Assembly (NCBI RefSeq): GCF_020171945.1
Contig: NZ_JAIVAP010000005.1
Location: forward strand, 1-64,000
Direction: 5' to 3'
Origin: Bacillus infantis
GTDB lineage: Bacteria > Bacillota > Bacilli > Bacillales > Cytobacillaceae
DNA: 64,000 nt
Shown: in pieces, positions 1-8,327 of the stretch
Layout of the letters: every line of letters begins with the position of its first letter
Position numbering within the stretch: position 1 is the stretch's first letter
Position numbers and translations under genes: made by a program
Notes under the pieces: model-generated
What the model saw: only the letters and a program-made list of their open reading frames with translations
The model's database searches: none
What the model was told of the DNA's origin: nothing

Positions 1-430
1 CAGGAGCCCGATGGAGTACATGACTGCTCAATTTTGGTGGCGGTCATGTATCCCGGGAGTCCGATGGAGTACATGACTGCTCATTTTGTGGAGCGGTCAT
101 GTATCCCAGGAGCCCGATGGAGTACATGACTGCTCAATTTTGGTGGTGGTCATGTATCCCGGGAGTCCGATGGAGTACATGACTGCTCAATACTGGTGGC
201 AGTCATGTTTCCCAGGAGCCCGATGGAGTACATGACTGCTCAATTTTGGTGGCGGTCATGTATCCCGGGAGTCCGATGGAGTACATGACTGCTCATTTTG
301 TGGAGCGGTCATGTATCCCAGGAGCCCGATGGAGTGCATGACTGCCCAATTTTTAGAGTAGTCATGTATCCCAGGAGTCAAATGGAGTACAAGACTGTCA
401 CTTTGCTGGGGAGTCATGCATCCCAAGATC
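1..430. repeat. Tandem array of 53-bp palindromic units
   Basis: The anchor GGAG recurs at 3, 56, 109, 162, 215, 268, 321 and 374, always 53 bp apart, and a decayed unit follows near 427. Units alternate slightly (CAGGAGCCCGATGGAG versus CGGGAGTCCGATGGAG) and decay towards the right. Each unit contains the dyad TACATGAC...GTCATGTA. The period is not a multiple of three and the whole unit is conserved, so this is neither a coding repeat nor a CRISPR. The array runs off the left edge, so its full copy number is unknown. The stretch 430-580 after it shows nothing I recognise. Confidence 0.95.
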
Positions 431-582
431 CGGCAGAGTACCTGATTCCTTACTTCAAGCACAAAAAGGGGCGCCTTGTTCTCTGGCATTAGCGGCAAGA
501 TCCGAGTCCTGGACTTCAAGATTTTTTCCTAAAGACTTCAGCAGCCGCAGCTTGACGGGAAAGGTCTGCCACTTTGAAAATA

Positions 583-612
583 AAAAAGCACTGCCCCATG
601 GCGTGCTTAAAA
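583..612 (-). terminator. Rho-independent terminator of racA
   Basis: On the minus strand AAGCAC pairs with GTGCTT around a loop, followed by a T-run (TTTTTTATT). The upstream arm overlaps the racA stop codon at 607-609. Confidence 0.6.
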
Positions 613-1116
613 ACCGAAAAGCAGGCTGATTATATTCTTTTTCTTCCAGCTTCTTTTGATGGAAGGATGGTCAAAAACAGGGGGCTGATCAGAAGCAGCA
701 GTTTGTGGTGATGCTTCGAGCTGAGCTATCTTTTCAGCCATCTGGAGCAGCTGGGTCTTCAGATCTTCAATTTCGCGGCGGTGCTGGAGCAGCTGGTAGG
801 AAACAACGTCATCAGCCTTGGAATCAAGCCGGGAGTCCAGCAGGCTGACCTTATCTGCCAATTCCTTTATTTGAACAGAGTGATCCTCATGCTGCTGCCT
901 CACTTCCGGTGATTTTTGGACCGAAAGCTTTACTTCATGGACAAGGGCACCGTTCTGGATCTGGAATTGTATATCTTTCAAGATTTCTAATTGATCTTCC
1001 TCAAAATGATAATGGCCAAGTTCATTCCTTCCGACTTCAAGACCGAACTGTTTAACCCAGCGCTGGATCGTGCTCGGCGATACTCCCAAAGAGCTGGCAG
1101 CTTTATTTGTATTCAT
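607..1116 (-). CDS. racA: RacA-like chromosome-anchoring protein
   Basis: The predicted product is 169 aa. The N-terminus (about residues 1-60) is a MerR-type helix-turn-helix with the block STIQRWVKQFGLEVGRNELG, closely resembling the DNA-binding domain of B. subtilis RacA. A charged, heptad-like region (about 85-140) is likely coiled coil, and the basic C-terminal tail ends in LFGF. RacA remodels the chromosome into an axial filament and anchors origins at the cell poles through DivIVA early in sporulation. I chose ATG 1116 because AAGGAGTG lies about 8 nt upstream; ATG 1122 and 1125 are too close to it. In B. subtilis racA lies elsewhere, so linkage to ribU is a local feature. A generic MerR-like protein is the alternative. 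Confidence 0.8.
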   Translation of the reverse strand: MNTNKAASSLGVSPSTIQRWVKQFGLEVGRNELGHYHFEEDQLEILKDIQFQIQNGALVHEVKLSVQKSPEVRQQHEDHSVQIKELADKVSLLDSRLDSKADDVVSYQLLQHRREIEDLKTQLLQMAEKIAQLEASPQTAASDQPPVFDHPSIKRSWKKKNIISLLFGF

Positions 1117-1308
1117 TTTCATCACTCCTTTCTCTTACAAATACTGCAAATAGGAAGAGATTCCTCCCCTCATGACAAAACAAGTTGGGATTCGGCAAAA
1201 AAAGCCAGGAAAGGCCTTGATTTGCCCGGGGGACCAGGGCTGTAGGGGAGACATGCAGGCAGAAAAGGGTTAGAATGGCTGTAACCATGAAAAAAGGAGT
1301 GCTTATTT

Positions 1309-1833
1309 ATGAGATTGGAAGGCAAAAAAATTATCAGTCTGGTACACCATGAGTTTGAAGACCTGGAGCTATGGTATCCTATTCTGCGGCTTCGGGAAGA
1401 AGGCGCAATTGTAGATCTGGCAGGTGAAACAGCAAAGGAAACGTATCTCGGGAAGTACGGGGTCCAGGCGGAATCCGATTATGCCTATTCAGAGATTTCT
1501 GCTGAAGATTATGACGCCATCCTGGTGCCGGGCGGATGGGCGCCGGATAAAATCAGGAGGTTTCCGGAAGTTATTTCACTCATCAGGGAAATGGATGAAG
1601 CGAAGAAGCCGATCGGACAGATATGCCATGCAGGGTGGGTGCTTATATCTGCAAAGATCCTTGAAGGCCGCACAGTCACCAGTACCCCGGGAATCAAGGA
1701 TGACATGGAGAATGCAGGAGCAATCTGGGTTGATGAGCCTGCTGTAACGGACGGCCATATTGTATCAAGCAGGAGGCCGCCTGATCTTCCGGATTATATG
1801 CGGGAGTTTATCCGGGCGCTTGAGAAGAAGTAG
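1309..1833 (+). CDS. DJ-1/PfpI family protein (general-stress type)
   Basis: The product is 174 aa, the usual size for the PfpI/YfkM group of the class I glutamine amidotransferase-like fold. The nucleophile-elbow motif QICHAGW places the reactive Cys at residue 106 with His107 next to it, and a FEDLE motif near residue 16 supplies the conserved acidic residue. Family members act as cysteine peptidases, deglycase/glyoxalase-like enzymes or stress chaperones, so the exact reaction cannot be read from sequence. An AAAGGAG ribosome site precedes ATG 1309. The gene stands alone between divergent racA and the FMN-controlled ribU. The closest B. subtilis type would be YfkM or YraA, but I do not assign orthology. 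Confidence 0.85.
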   Translation: MRLEGKKIISLVHHEFEDLELWYPILRLREEGAIVDLAGETAKETYLGKYGVQAESDYAYSEISAEDYDAILVPGGWAPDKIRRFPEVISLIREMDEAKKPIGQICHAGWVLISAKILEGRTVTSTPGIKDDMENAGAIWVDEPAVTDGHIVSSRRPPDLPDYMREFIRALEKK

Positions 1834-1897
1834 TTAGTGCAAAACGGCCATCTGAGTGGGAACTAAGGGGCTCCTGCAAAAAGTTAGAGCATTATTC

Positions 1898-1926
1898 TTC
1901 ACAAGAAGGTTTTTTTTCAGTATAAT
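1898..1926 (+). promoter_or_regulatory. Sigma-A promoter of ribU
   Basis: TTCACA (1898-1903) and a perfect TATAAT (1921-1926) are separated by 17 bp, placing the start site about 40 nt before the FMN aptamer. A short CTTC-ACAA-GAAG hairpin with a T-run overlaps it and may end the upstream gene. Confidence 0.65.
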
Positions 1927-1971
1927 AAATTCAGAATTCCAATTAGGGGTTCAAAATAATTTAATACGGTC

Positions 1972-2108
1972 TATCTTCGGGGCAGGGTGAAATTCCCGAC
2001 CGGCGGTGATGAGGCAAGTCAGCTCTAAGCCCGCGAGCCTGTTTTATTGGGCAGGATTTGGTGAGATTCCAAAGCCGACAGTACAGTCTGGATGGGAGAA
2101 GATGGAGG
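1972..2108 (+). ncRNA. FMN riboswitch (RFN element)
   Basis: The classic RFN conserved blocks are present in order: CTTCGGGGCAGGGTGAAATT, CCCGACCGGCGGTGAT, AGCCCGCGAGCC, the GATTTGGTGAGATTCCAAAGCCGACAG region, and TCTGGATGGGAGAAGATGGAG. RFN aptamers bind flavin mononucleotide and shut down downstream expression. It sits directly ahead of an expression-platform hairpin at 2170-2200 and the riboflavin transporter gene, so it most likely acts by premature termination. Confidence 0.96.
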
Positions 2109-2169
2109 TTCTGCAAACGTTCAAAAGATGCAGGAATTGAACGTTTATTAAGCTTGCCTTTGTATATTC

Positions 2170-2200
2170 TCCCTCAAGCAGTTTGCTTGGGGGATTTTTA
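2170..2200 (+). terminator. Riboswitch-controlled terminator
   Basis: CCCTCAAGCA pairs with TGCTTGGGGG around a short loop and is followed by ATTTTTA. It lies between the FMN aptamer and ribU and is the expected termination platform. The GAACGTT...AACGTTC helix just upstream could serve as the competing element. Confidence 0.8.
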
Positions 2201-2277
2201 ATTCAATGGCATTAGCTTTTTTTGCCGAACCTTTCTTCTTTAGGTGAGATGGATCCTAAAAAGGAGAGAGGAACAAC

Positions 2278-2862
2278 ATGAAGAAATTTTCAATTAAAGC
2301 TTTAGTTTCAATTGCTATGCTGAGCAGCATATCGTACGTGCTGATGCTGCTGAATTTCCCAATACCGCCGTTTCCGAAATTCTTAATGATTGACTTCAGC
2401 GACATACCTGCATTGATTGCTGCGTTGATCTTTGGTCCGGCTGCAGGGATACTTGTTGAATTATTTAAAAATGTACTTGATTATTTTATGACAGGAAGCG
2501 CCACCGGTGTACCGGTAGGGCATCTGGCGAACTTTGCTGCCGGAATACTCTTCGTGCTTCCAACCTATTATATCTACAATAAACTGAGGACGAATAAAGG
2601 CATGACAGCTGCCCTGGTCATTTCAACCTTCATCATGGCAGTGCTGATGAGCATCCTGAATTATTTCATCATTCTGCCTGCCTATACGCTGTTCCTGAAC
2701 ATGCCTGCCATGTCAGCGCCTGAAACGCGCACAATGGTTGTGACAGCCATTCTGCCGTTCAACATCGTAAAAGGCCTGATCATCACCGGAATCTTCATGC
2801 TTCTGTTTGCCAAAATGAATCCATGGATCAATAAGCAGTCTGCGTACCGCAGTGCTGCCTAA
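2278..2862 (+). CDS. ribU: Riboflavin ECF transporter substrate-binding subunit RibU
   Basis: The product is a 194-aa integral membrane protein with about six hydrophobic segments. It resembles B. subtilis YpaA/RibU (also FmnP), the S component that captures riboflavin and works with a shared ECF energizing module encoded elsewhere. Family-typical features are the N-terminal ALVSIAMLSSISYVLMLL helix, the short FPIPPFPKFLMIDFSDIPAL region and the loop with TGSATGVPVGHLANF. The start ATG 2278 follows AAAGGAGAGAGG. Control by the FMN riboswitch immediately upstream supports the function strongly. A terminator follows at 2869, so the gene is monocistronic. Confidence 0.95.
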   Translation: MKKFSIKALVSIAMLSSISYVLMLLNFPIPPFPKFLMIDFSDIPALIAALIFGPAAGILVELFKNVLDYFMTGSATGVPVGHLANFAAGILFVLPTYYIYNKLRTNKGMTAALVISTFIMAVLMSILNYFIILPAYTLFLNMPAMSAPETRTMVVTAILPFNIVKGLIITGIFMLLFAKMNPWINKQSAYRSAA

Positions 2863-2868
2863 ATAAAA

Positions 2869-2897
2869 AAAACTGCAGCCTGCACTGCAGTTTTTTT
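2869..2897 (+). terminator. Terminator after ribU
   Basis: AACTGCAG (2871-2878) pairs with CTGCAGTT (2885-2892), followed by T7. Confidence 0.9.
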
Positions 2898-3051
2898 GTG
2901 TGTAAATTTAAAGTCAGGAAGAGCGAAAAGCGCCTGAACCTAAGGAATGCTGACTGTGGACGGAGGGTCCATAGGATTCAGGAGCGAGACCCCCAGCCTT
3001 TATGCGGGCGCATCTCTTGTTCGAGGGAGGGAATTTACCACAAGACATAAG
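2898..3051. other. Intergenic stretch between ribU and fer terminators
   Basis: These ~150 bp lie between two convergent terminators. No reading frame has a ribosome site. There are degraded inverted repeats (for example CCTGAACC...GGATTCAGG) that may be the remains of a dispersed repeat; I see nothing firm. Confidence 0.4.
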
Positions 3052-3083
3052 AAAAACAGCCTCGGAAGGGAGGCTGTTTTTCA
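3052..3083 (-). terminator. Terminator of fer (works on both strands)
   Basis: AAAAACAGCCTC pairs with GAGGCTGTTTTT around GGAAGG. Both flanks are suitable as U-runs, so it can act for fer on the minus strand. Confidence 0.9.
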
Positions 3084-3090
3084 GTGTATG

Positions 3091-3354
<264 letters not shown>

Positions 3355-3419
3355 TCAATTAACCGAAATAGTCGCGGTTCCCGCTTTCTGGCGGACGGAA
3401 ACTCTTTCCTCATACACCT

Positions 3420-3448
3420 ATTGTAAGTGTGCTTTCTTTACTTTTCAA
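3420..3448 (-). promoter_or_regulatory. Sigma-A promoter of fer
   Basis: On the minus strand TTGAAA (3448-3443) and TACAAT (3425-3420) are 17 bp apart, giving an mRNA leader of about 75 nt. The strong match fits a highly expressed ferredoxin. Confidence 0.75.
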
Positions 3449-3648
3449 TAGAAAATGTATTGAGAATGCTTATCACATCAGGGTTTGCAACATTTAATAC
3501 CCTGTGTGCGTGTTTTAAAACAGCCTGGTTTTTTCTAAACATGTTAAAATATATAAAGGAACAGGCTGCTTAAAAATGTAATATATATTGCCGCTTTAAA
3601 GTGTTATATTAGCAAAAAGGCTAAAAATATACAAGCAAGGTGAATTTT

Positions 3649-4713
3649 ATGCCTATTAACTATCTGCAAATGATTATTTTATATTGTCTGGATAAGCTGA
3701 ACGGCGAGAGGACCATCTATTCCATCTATCATCTGCTGAATGGAAAAAAGTCATCGCAGACAATCCAGGATGCCCATTTATTCCAGCTGGGCTCTTTATT
3801 TCAGACATGCCCTTCACTGGAGAGGGCTGATCTTGATGAGAAGATAAAGCATCTGGAAAAACAAGGCTTGATCCAACAGAAGGAAGAGCTTCATTACATG
3901 GTCACGGACGAGGGAGCTTCAGCCCTTGGTGCCCAGCTGCAGAAGACTCCGGTTCCATCATCATTGAATGGGTGGAAGCTTCATGACAAGTCTGCCCTTT
4001 TTTGGGAGAGGCTGTCGCTGCTCGTTCAGGTGGTTTCCCAGCTAAACCATAATAATTCACATTATATTCCGATCCAAAGAAGAAGGGCCGCCCATATTTG
4101 GCTGAAAAAAGCCCTGCGCGAAGCGAAGATGGATAAAAAGGCCCTCGCTGCCGGACTGTACGGTGAACTGGAGGCTGCACTGGAATCATACAGCGGGGCC
4201 GATCCGTCAATCCTGATCCTGAGGCTTACAGGTGCCGGCCATATCGGCCTGACATCTGAACAGGCAGCCGAGGCTATGAATTTGGACTTCGATCATTATC
4301 GGTTCTGCTTCCTGTCTATCCTGCACTATCTGATTGTTCACATCATGGAAGACCGCAGCAGCTTTCCTGTCCTGCGGTTATTATTTACCGGCGAAGAGTC
4401 ATCCATTCCGCTGACGCAGTCCGCCCAGAAGACGTATATGATGCTGAAGCAGGGTGTTGGCCTGGAAAAGATCATTCAGGCAAGGGGACTTAAAAGGAGC
4501 ACAATAGAAGACCATATTGTAGAGCTGGCACTGAATGTAGAGGGGTTCAGCATCGACCCTTATGTAAAGGCCGAAAGACAGGAGCTTATCAGGAGCGCAG
4601 CCATGAATGCCGAGTCACGGCAGCTTAAGCATATCAGGAGGCTGGCAGATGGTGCGGAGTATTTTGAAATAAGGCTGGTGATGGCCAAGTATGGCGACGG
4701 AAATGATGCTTGA
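3649..4713 (+). CDS. ypbB: YpbB, helix-turn-helix protein upstream of recQ
   Basis: The 354-aa protein has the N-terminal block ERTIYSIYHLLNGKKSSQTI and a C-terminal helix-turn-helix-like domain (about residues 265-330, near GVGLEKIIQARGLKRSTIEDH). That domain is the HTH_40/RQC-like type found at the C-terminus of longer RecQ proteins. Its biochemical role is not established. ATG 3649 is preferred over GTG 3640 because AAGGTGA sits 5-6 nt upstream of the ATG. Its end overlaps recQ, so the two are translationally coupled. I infer that YpbB supplies a DNA- or partner-binding module to the short RecQ next door. Confidence 0.85.
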   Translation: MPINYLQMIILYCLDKLNGERTIYSIYHLLNGKKSSQTIQDAHLFQLGSLFQTCPSLERADLDEKIKHLEKQGLIQQKEELHYMVTDEGASALGAQLQKTPVPSSLNGWKLHDKSALFWERLSLLVQVVSQLNHNNSHYIPIQRRRAAHIWLKKALREAKMDKKALAAGLYGELEAALESYSGADPSILILRLTGAGHIGLTSEQAAEAMNLDFDHYRFCFLSILHYLIVHIMEDRSSFPVLRLLFTGEESSIPLTQSAQKTYMMLKQGVGLEKIIQARGLKRSTIEDHIVELALNVEGFSIDPYVKAERQELIRSAAMNAESRQLKHIRRLADGAEYFEIRLVMAKYGDGNDA

Positions 4714-6190
4714 AGAAGAGCTCAATAGATATTTCGGCTTCTCATCCTTTAGAAAAGGGCAAAGGGAGGCCATTTCCTCCATCCTGGATGGACGGCATAC
4801 ACTGGCAATGCTTCCGACCGGCACAGGGAAATCCATTTGCTACCAGCTTCCGGGCTACTTGCTTGAGGGCACCGTTCTCATTGTTTCGCCGCTCCTTTCC
4901 TTGATGCAGGACCAGGTCGAACAGATGAAGATGAACGGGGAGAAAAGGGTCGTTGCACTCAATTCATTTTTAAGCTTTGAGGAAAAACGCTGGGCTTTTG
5001 ACAGCCTTCAGAGCTTTAAATTCATCTTCATTTCTCCTGAAATGCTTAATACAGCTTCTGTGCTCAATATGATCAGGAAGCTGAGGATTGCTTTATTTGT
5101 AGTCGATGAAGCCCATTGCATTTCACAGTGGGGATATGACTTCAGACCGGATTATCTTCGCCTTGGCGATATTAGAAAACAGCTTGGAAATCCGCTGACG
5201 CTGGCACTGACAGCTACTGCAACACCCGAGACAGTCAGGGACATCATTGCCCGGCTTGAGGTGGAAAACTGCGAGCAGGTTATTTCTTCTGTGGACAGGC
5301 CAAATATCAGCCTGACTGTCGAGAAACACAGCGGCTACCAGGCAAAGGCATCAAGGCTGAGGGAACTTGTTCAGCGATTCAGCGGACCGGGGATCATTTA
5401 TTTTTCCAGCAAGAAAATGGCCGAGCAGGCAGCTCTATCTCTGAAAGAGAAAGGCTCAAAAAAGGTGATGGCCTACCATGGCGGGATGGATCAGGAAAGC
5501 CGTATCCTGATCCAGCAGCAATTTGTGAATGGCCAGATTGACATCGTTTGTGCCACAAGTGCTTTTGGCATGGGGATCAACAAAAGCGATATCCGTTTTG
5601 TTGTCCACTTCCATATGCCTCTCCAGCTGGAGTCCTATCTGCAGGAAATCGGCCGGGCCGGGAGAGATGGCAAGGCAAGCGCAGCCGTCCTTCTTTGGGC
5701 GCCGGGTGATGAGCAGCTGCCCCTGCAGCTTGCTGAAGCTGAGCTTCCTTCTGAGCACCAGGTTGATTATGTCTTCTCCTTGCTTGAAACGCAGGGGCTT
5801 GGCGCTTCAGAGCTTTCAGAGAATGAAAAAGAAATCCGCTTGCCTGCAGGCCTGACAGATATTCAGTGGCGGGTGCTGACCGAGCTTTCTGACAGGCTGC
5901 TGGATGAGGAAGCGGACAATCTTCCTGGCAGGATCAATGAGTTTCTCCGCAAAAGGGTCCTTATAAAAAACGGGCAAATTGCAGAAGTGGGCCGCTGGAT
6001 TCACTCCAAATCATGCCGGAGGGAAAAAATCACAGAATATTTTCAGGAAGGCAAAAAGCCTGAAATTATTTCCTGCTGTGATATATGCGGTCTGGATTTA
6101 GAAAAATATTTTGGACAGGCAGAGGAGCCTGCCGGACAGGCCAGGCCTGGCTGGAAAGAACTCCTTGCCGGAATGCTAATCAATAAGTGA
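4691..6190 (+). CDS. recQ: ATP-dependent DNA helicase RecQ (short form)
   Basis: The product is about 499 aa. It has a Walker A motif (LPTGTGKS, near residue 41), DEAH with HCISQWGYDFRPDY (near 140), and the helicase C motif AFGMGINKSDIRFVVH with QEIGRAGRDG. A C-terminal zinc-binding part follows (Cys in KSCRREKI and CCDICG). There is no HRDC domain, as in B. subtilis RecQ/YpbC. RecQ unwinds 3'-5' in recombination and fork repair. ATG 4691, 4703 and 4706 are all possible starts inside the end of ypbB; none has a clear ribosome site, consistent with coupled translation. Confidence 0.95.
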   Translation: MATEMMLEEELNRYFGFSSFRKGQREAISSILDGRHTLAMLPTGTGKSICYQLPGYLLEGTVLIVSPLLSLMQDQVEQMKMNGEKRVVALNSFLSFEEKRWAFDSLQSFKFIFISPEMLNTASVLNMIRKLRIALFVVDEAHCISQWGYDFRPDYLRLGDIRKQLGNPLTLALTATATPETVRDIIARLEVENCEQVISSVDRPNISLTVEKHSGYQAKASRLRELVQRFSGPGIIYFSSKKMAEQAALSLKEKGSKKVMAYHGGMDQESRILIQQQFVNGQIDIVCATSAFGMGINKSDIRFVVHFHMPLQLESYLQEIGRAGRDGKASAAVLLWAPGDEQLPLQLAEAELPSEHQVDYVFSLLETQGLGASELSENEKEIRLPAGLTDIQWRVLTELSDRLLDEEADNLPGRINEFLRKRVLIKNGQIAEVGRWIHSKSCRREKITEYFQEGKKPEIISCCDICGLDLEKYFGQAEEPAGQARPGWKELLAGMLINK

Positions 6191-6199
6191 GCGATCATA

Positions 6200-6826
6200 A
6201 TGAAAAAAAAGCATATGGAAATAATCAAGGAATTATCCGATAAAGACCTCTTGTTCCACTTGTATGCAACACAGCTGCTGCTCCTTGTCATATCCGCGAT
6301 TCTTGGCTTTATATTATTTAATGATTTTTCTTCCTTTTTCGACTTGTTTTTTTGGGGAGATTTAAATATTTTATATATAGGGGCAGTTGCCGGGATTGCG
6401 GTTGTTCTGGCAGACCTGCTGTTAATGAAAGTCGTTCCTGCTTCGTATTATGATGATGGCGGACTCAATGAGAGGATATTCCGGAACCGGAACCCTTTGC
6501 ATATTGCTGTGATTGCAGCTTTTGTCGCTTTTTGTGAAGAGCTGCTGTTCAGGGGGATCATTCAGACTCATTTCGGGCTGCTGGTTTCAAGTATTATCTT
6601 TGCAGCTGTCCATTACCGGTATTTATTTAATTGGTTCCTGTTTATCAATATTATCGTGTTGAGCTTTTTAATCGGGATCATTTATTTAGAGACAGGCAAT
6701 CTTGCTGTCACGATCGTTATGCATTTTCTGATAGATTTTTTACTGGGCATCTCCATCAGATATCGGAAGCAGGACAATATAGAGGAAACAGGAAGGGATT
6801 TGGATGAACAGAGAGGATCCTTATAG
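6200..6826 (+). CDS. ypbD: CPBP-family intramembrane metalloprotease YpbD
   Basis: The 208-aa protein has about six membrane segments. The Abi/CPBP motifs are complete: EELLFRG (Glu113-Glu114, Arg118), FAAVHYR (His138) and the C-terminal VMHFLIDF (His175, Asp179). Members include CAAX prenyl endopeptidase-like and bacteriocin self-immunity proteins; the B. subtilis orthologue has no proven substrate. It begins 10 bp after recQ and its last codons overlap ypbE, so it belongs to the ypbB-recQ-ypbD-ypbE operon. Confidence 0.9.
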   Translation: MKKKHMEIIKELSDKDLLFHLYATQLLLLVISAILGFILFNDFSSFFDLFFWGDLNILYIGAVAGIAVVLADLLLMKVVPASYYDDGGLNERIFRNRNPLHIAVIAAFVAFCEELLFRGIIQTHFGLLVSSIIFAAVHYRYLFNWFLFINIIVLSFLIGIIYLETGNLAVTIVMHFLIDFLLGISIRYRKQDNIEETGRDLDEQRGSL

Positions 6827-7529
6827 AGACCAGGCCGAACGCCTGCGCAAGAAAATAGACGGCGGTACAGAACAAAAGGACAGGAAAAAAGAAGCGCTCC
6901 CCCCGAGGAGCAGCCTTCACCATAATAAGAAAAAGAAAAAGACTAAATGGAAGCTGAAATATCCGGTTATGAGCCTGCTGGCCATCTTCTTTATTCTGCT
7001 GCCGATTGCGATTTTCAGTATATACACCTCTATTGGCAATGAGCCTGGCGGGGAGGCTGCAGAAGCAAGCAAGACGAGCTATGAGACGGTGGACTTTGGC
7101 GAGACAGCTGATGAACCGGCGGCAGCAGAGGAGCAGAAGGCAGAAGAAGAGAAAAAAGCTTCAGCTGGCGAAGAGCAGGCAAAAGAATCAGATAAAGATG
7201 CCAAACAAGAAGGAAAACAGGATACAGGCGCTTCAGAGCCGGAAAAATCATCTGATGCAGAGGCGGTTGAAACAGGTGCCAAAGAACCGGAAAAAACAGC
7301 AGATAAAGAAAAAGCTGCCGGAGAGGACCAGGACAAGCCAGCAACTGAACAGAAGGAAACCTCTGGACGGTTTGTAACGCACACCGTACAGCCAGGCGAA
7401 ACCATGTTCAGGATTTCAATGAAGTACTTTAAGTCACAGGACGGGATAGAAATCATCAGGCAGGCAAACGGGCTGTCCGGCAATGAAATCCACGTGGGAC
7501 AAGTATTGAAAATACCGCAAAACCAGTAA
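6804..7529 (+). CDS. ypbE: YpbE, membrane-anchored LysM protein
   Basis: The 241-aa protein starts with a basic cytoplasmic segment (residues 1-52, Lys-rich), followed by one transmembrane helix (about 54-76). A long acidic/Ala/Lys low-complexity linker (about 80-185) leads to a C-terminal LysM domain (about 192-239, starting HTVQPGETMFRI). The topology is type II, with the LysM outside to bind peptidoglycan. The start ATG 6804 follows AGGAAGGGATTT and lies inside the end of ypbD. The linker composition varies freely in relatives. Its role in the envelope is inferred only. Confidence 0.88.
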   Translation: MNREDPYRDQAERLRKKIDGGTEQKDRKKEALPPRSSLHHNKKKKKTKWKLKYPVMSLLAIFFILLPIAIFSIYTSIGNEPGGEAAEASKTSYETVDFGETADEPAAAEEQKAEEEKKASAGEEQAKESDKDAKQEGKQDTGASEPEKSSDAEAVETGAKEPEKTADKEKAAGEDQDKPATEQKETSGRFVTHTVQPGETMFRISMKYFKSQDGIEIIRQANGLSGNEIHVGQVLKIPQNQ

Positions 7530-7531
7530 TG

Positions 7532-7557
7532 CCGGTACCTTTGAGTACCGGTTTTTT
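7532..7557 (+). terminator. Terminator of the ypbB-ypbE operon
   Basis: CCGGTAC pairs with GTACCGG, followed by T7, just after the ypbE stop. Confidence 0.9.
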
Positions 7558-7649
7558 TGTTGTTTGAAGCGAATTGGAACCTTCTGTGCAGGAAAAAGAG
7601 AAACAGAAGGTCTTAGTGAAGCGGACTAGCACCCTCAGGTAATTTTCAA

Positions 7650-7699
7650 TGCGTCTTATGCTTGCTGGAGCTGGGCAAGCCGCCTCCGCCTTTCGATAG
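7650..7699 (+). repeat. Decayed half-copy of the dispersed palindromic repeat
   Basis: GCGTCTTATGCTTG, then GAGCTG, a spacer and CCGCCTTTCGATAG match the right arm of the complete element at 24785-24895 (GCGTCTTATGCTTGTCGGGG...CCGCTTTTCTAG). No left arm is present, so it is a remnant. Confidence 0.6.
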
Positions 7700-7746
7700 A
7701 ATATCCCCCCGGACAAACTCATATAATGGCAGGGGAGGGGGATTGT

Positions 7747-8205
7747 ATGGAAACAACAATTCAAATGCTGGATGAGCGGACAGATCAGGCTGCAAGGCAG
7801 ATGCTGCAGAAGGTAGTAGAGCGGAAACGCAAGTTTGATAGATACAAAGCCAGGCACCTGGCAGTGATGTGGGCTGGGGTTTTTGTGTCCTTTTTTTATC
7901 TGATTTACTTATATTATACGGTTATGGAACCCTATTCGTATTCGTTTGCAAGCATGTTTTCCGCCTTTGCCTCTAACAGCGCCAATTTATACCTGCTGTT
8001 TTTGGCAGGAGGGCTGTACGGAACTATGAATCTCTTTAAGGAAAAGAAGGACAAGGCTGAAAAGGAATATCATGCACTGCGCTGCGAAATCGTTGACAGA
8101 AGCAAGGATCTCTGGAAAAAGGAAGAGGAATGGAAAAACCGTCATATCGTATTCGAAATGATGAAAAAAAACTATGATATTAATCTTTACCATGAAAATA
8201 AATAG
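7747..8205 (+). CDS. ypbF: YpbF, membrane protein of unknown function
   Basis: The 152-aa product resembles B. subtilis YpbF. An N-terminal helical part (TDQAARQMLQKVVERKRKFD, about residues 10-30) is followed by two hydrophobic helices (about 42-65 and 75-95) and a C-terminal Lys/Glu-rich helix likely to be coiled coil (about 100-145). ATG 7747 is chosen because GGGAGGGGG lies about 6-8 nt upstream; the ATG at 7726 precedes this ribosome site. No catalytic motif is visible. Confidence 0.8.
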   Translation: METTIQMLDERTDQAARQMLQKVVERKRKFDRYKARHLAVMWAGVFVSFFYLIYLYYTVMEPYSYSFASMFSAFASNSANLYLLFLAGGLYGTMNLFKEKKDKAEKEYHALRCEIVDRSKDLWKKEEEWKNRHIVFEMMKKNYDINLYHENK

Positions 8206-8327
8206 CTGGTCAGAGATCAGCAGCACGAATTGTCCTTAATTAAAAATAAACACACTCCAAAATGAAGGAATCTGGCGGAAAACAGGGAATATATATGGAT
8301 GTCAGTTACTTTTTTGGGGGGATGGCC

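Noticed and set aside
1-430. CRISPR array
   Set aside because: The whole 53-bp unit is repeated with no unique spacers, and no cas genes are in the window. The same applies to the 52-bp array at 23880-24655.
256-519. 87-aa frame on the minus strand and a 64-aa frame on the plus strand over the first array
   Set aside because: They lie across 53-bp repeats that shift frame each unit, and neither has a ribosome site. The residues are not protein-like.
7079-7483. 134-aa and 104-aa minus-strand frames and a 123-aa plus-strand frame in ypbE
   Set aside because: They are shadows produced by the low-complexity Glu/Ala/Lys linker of ypbE.
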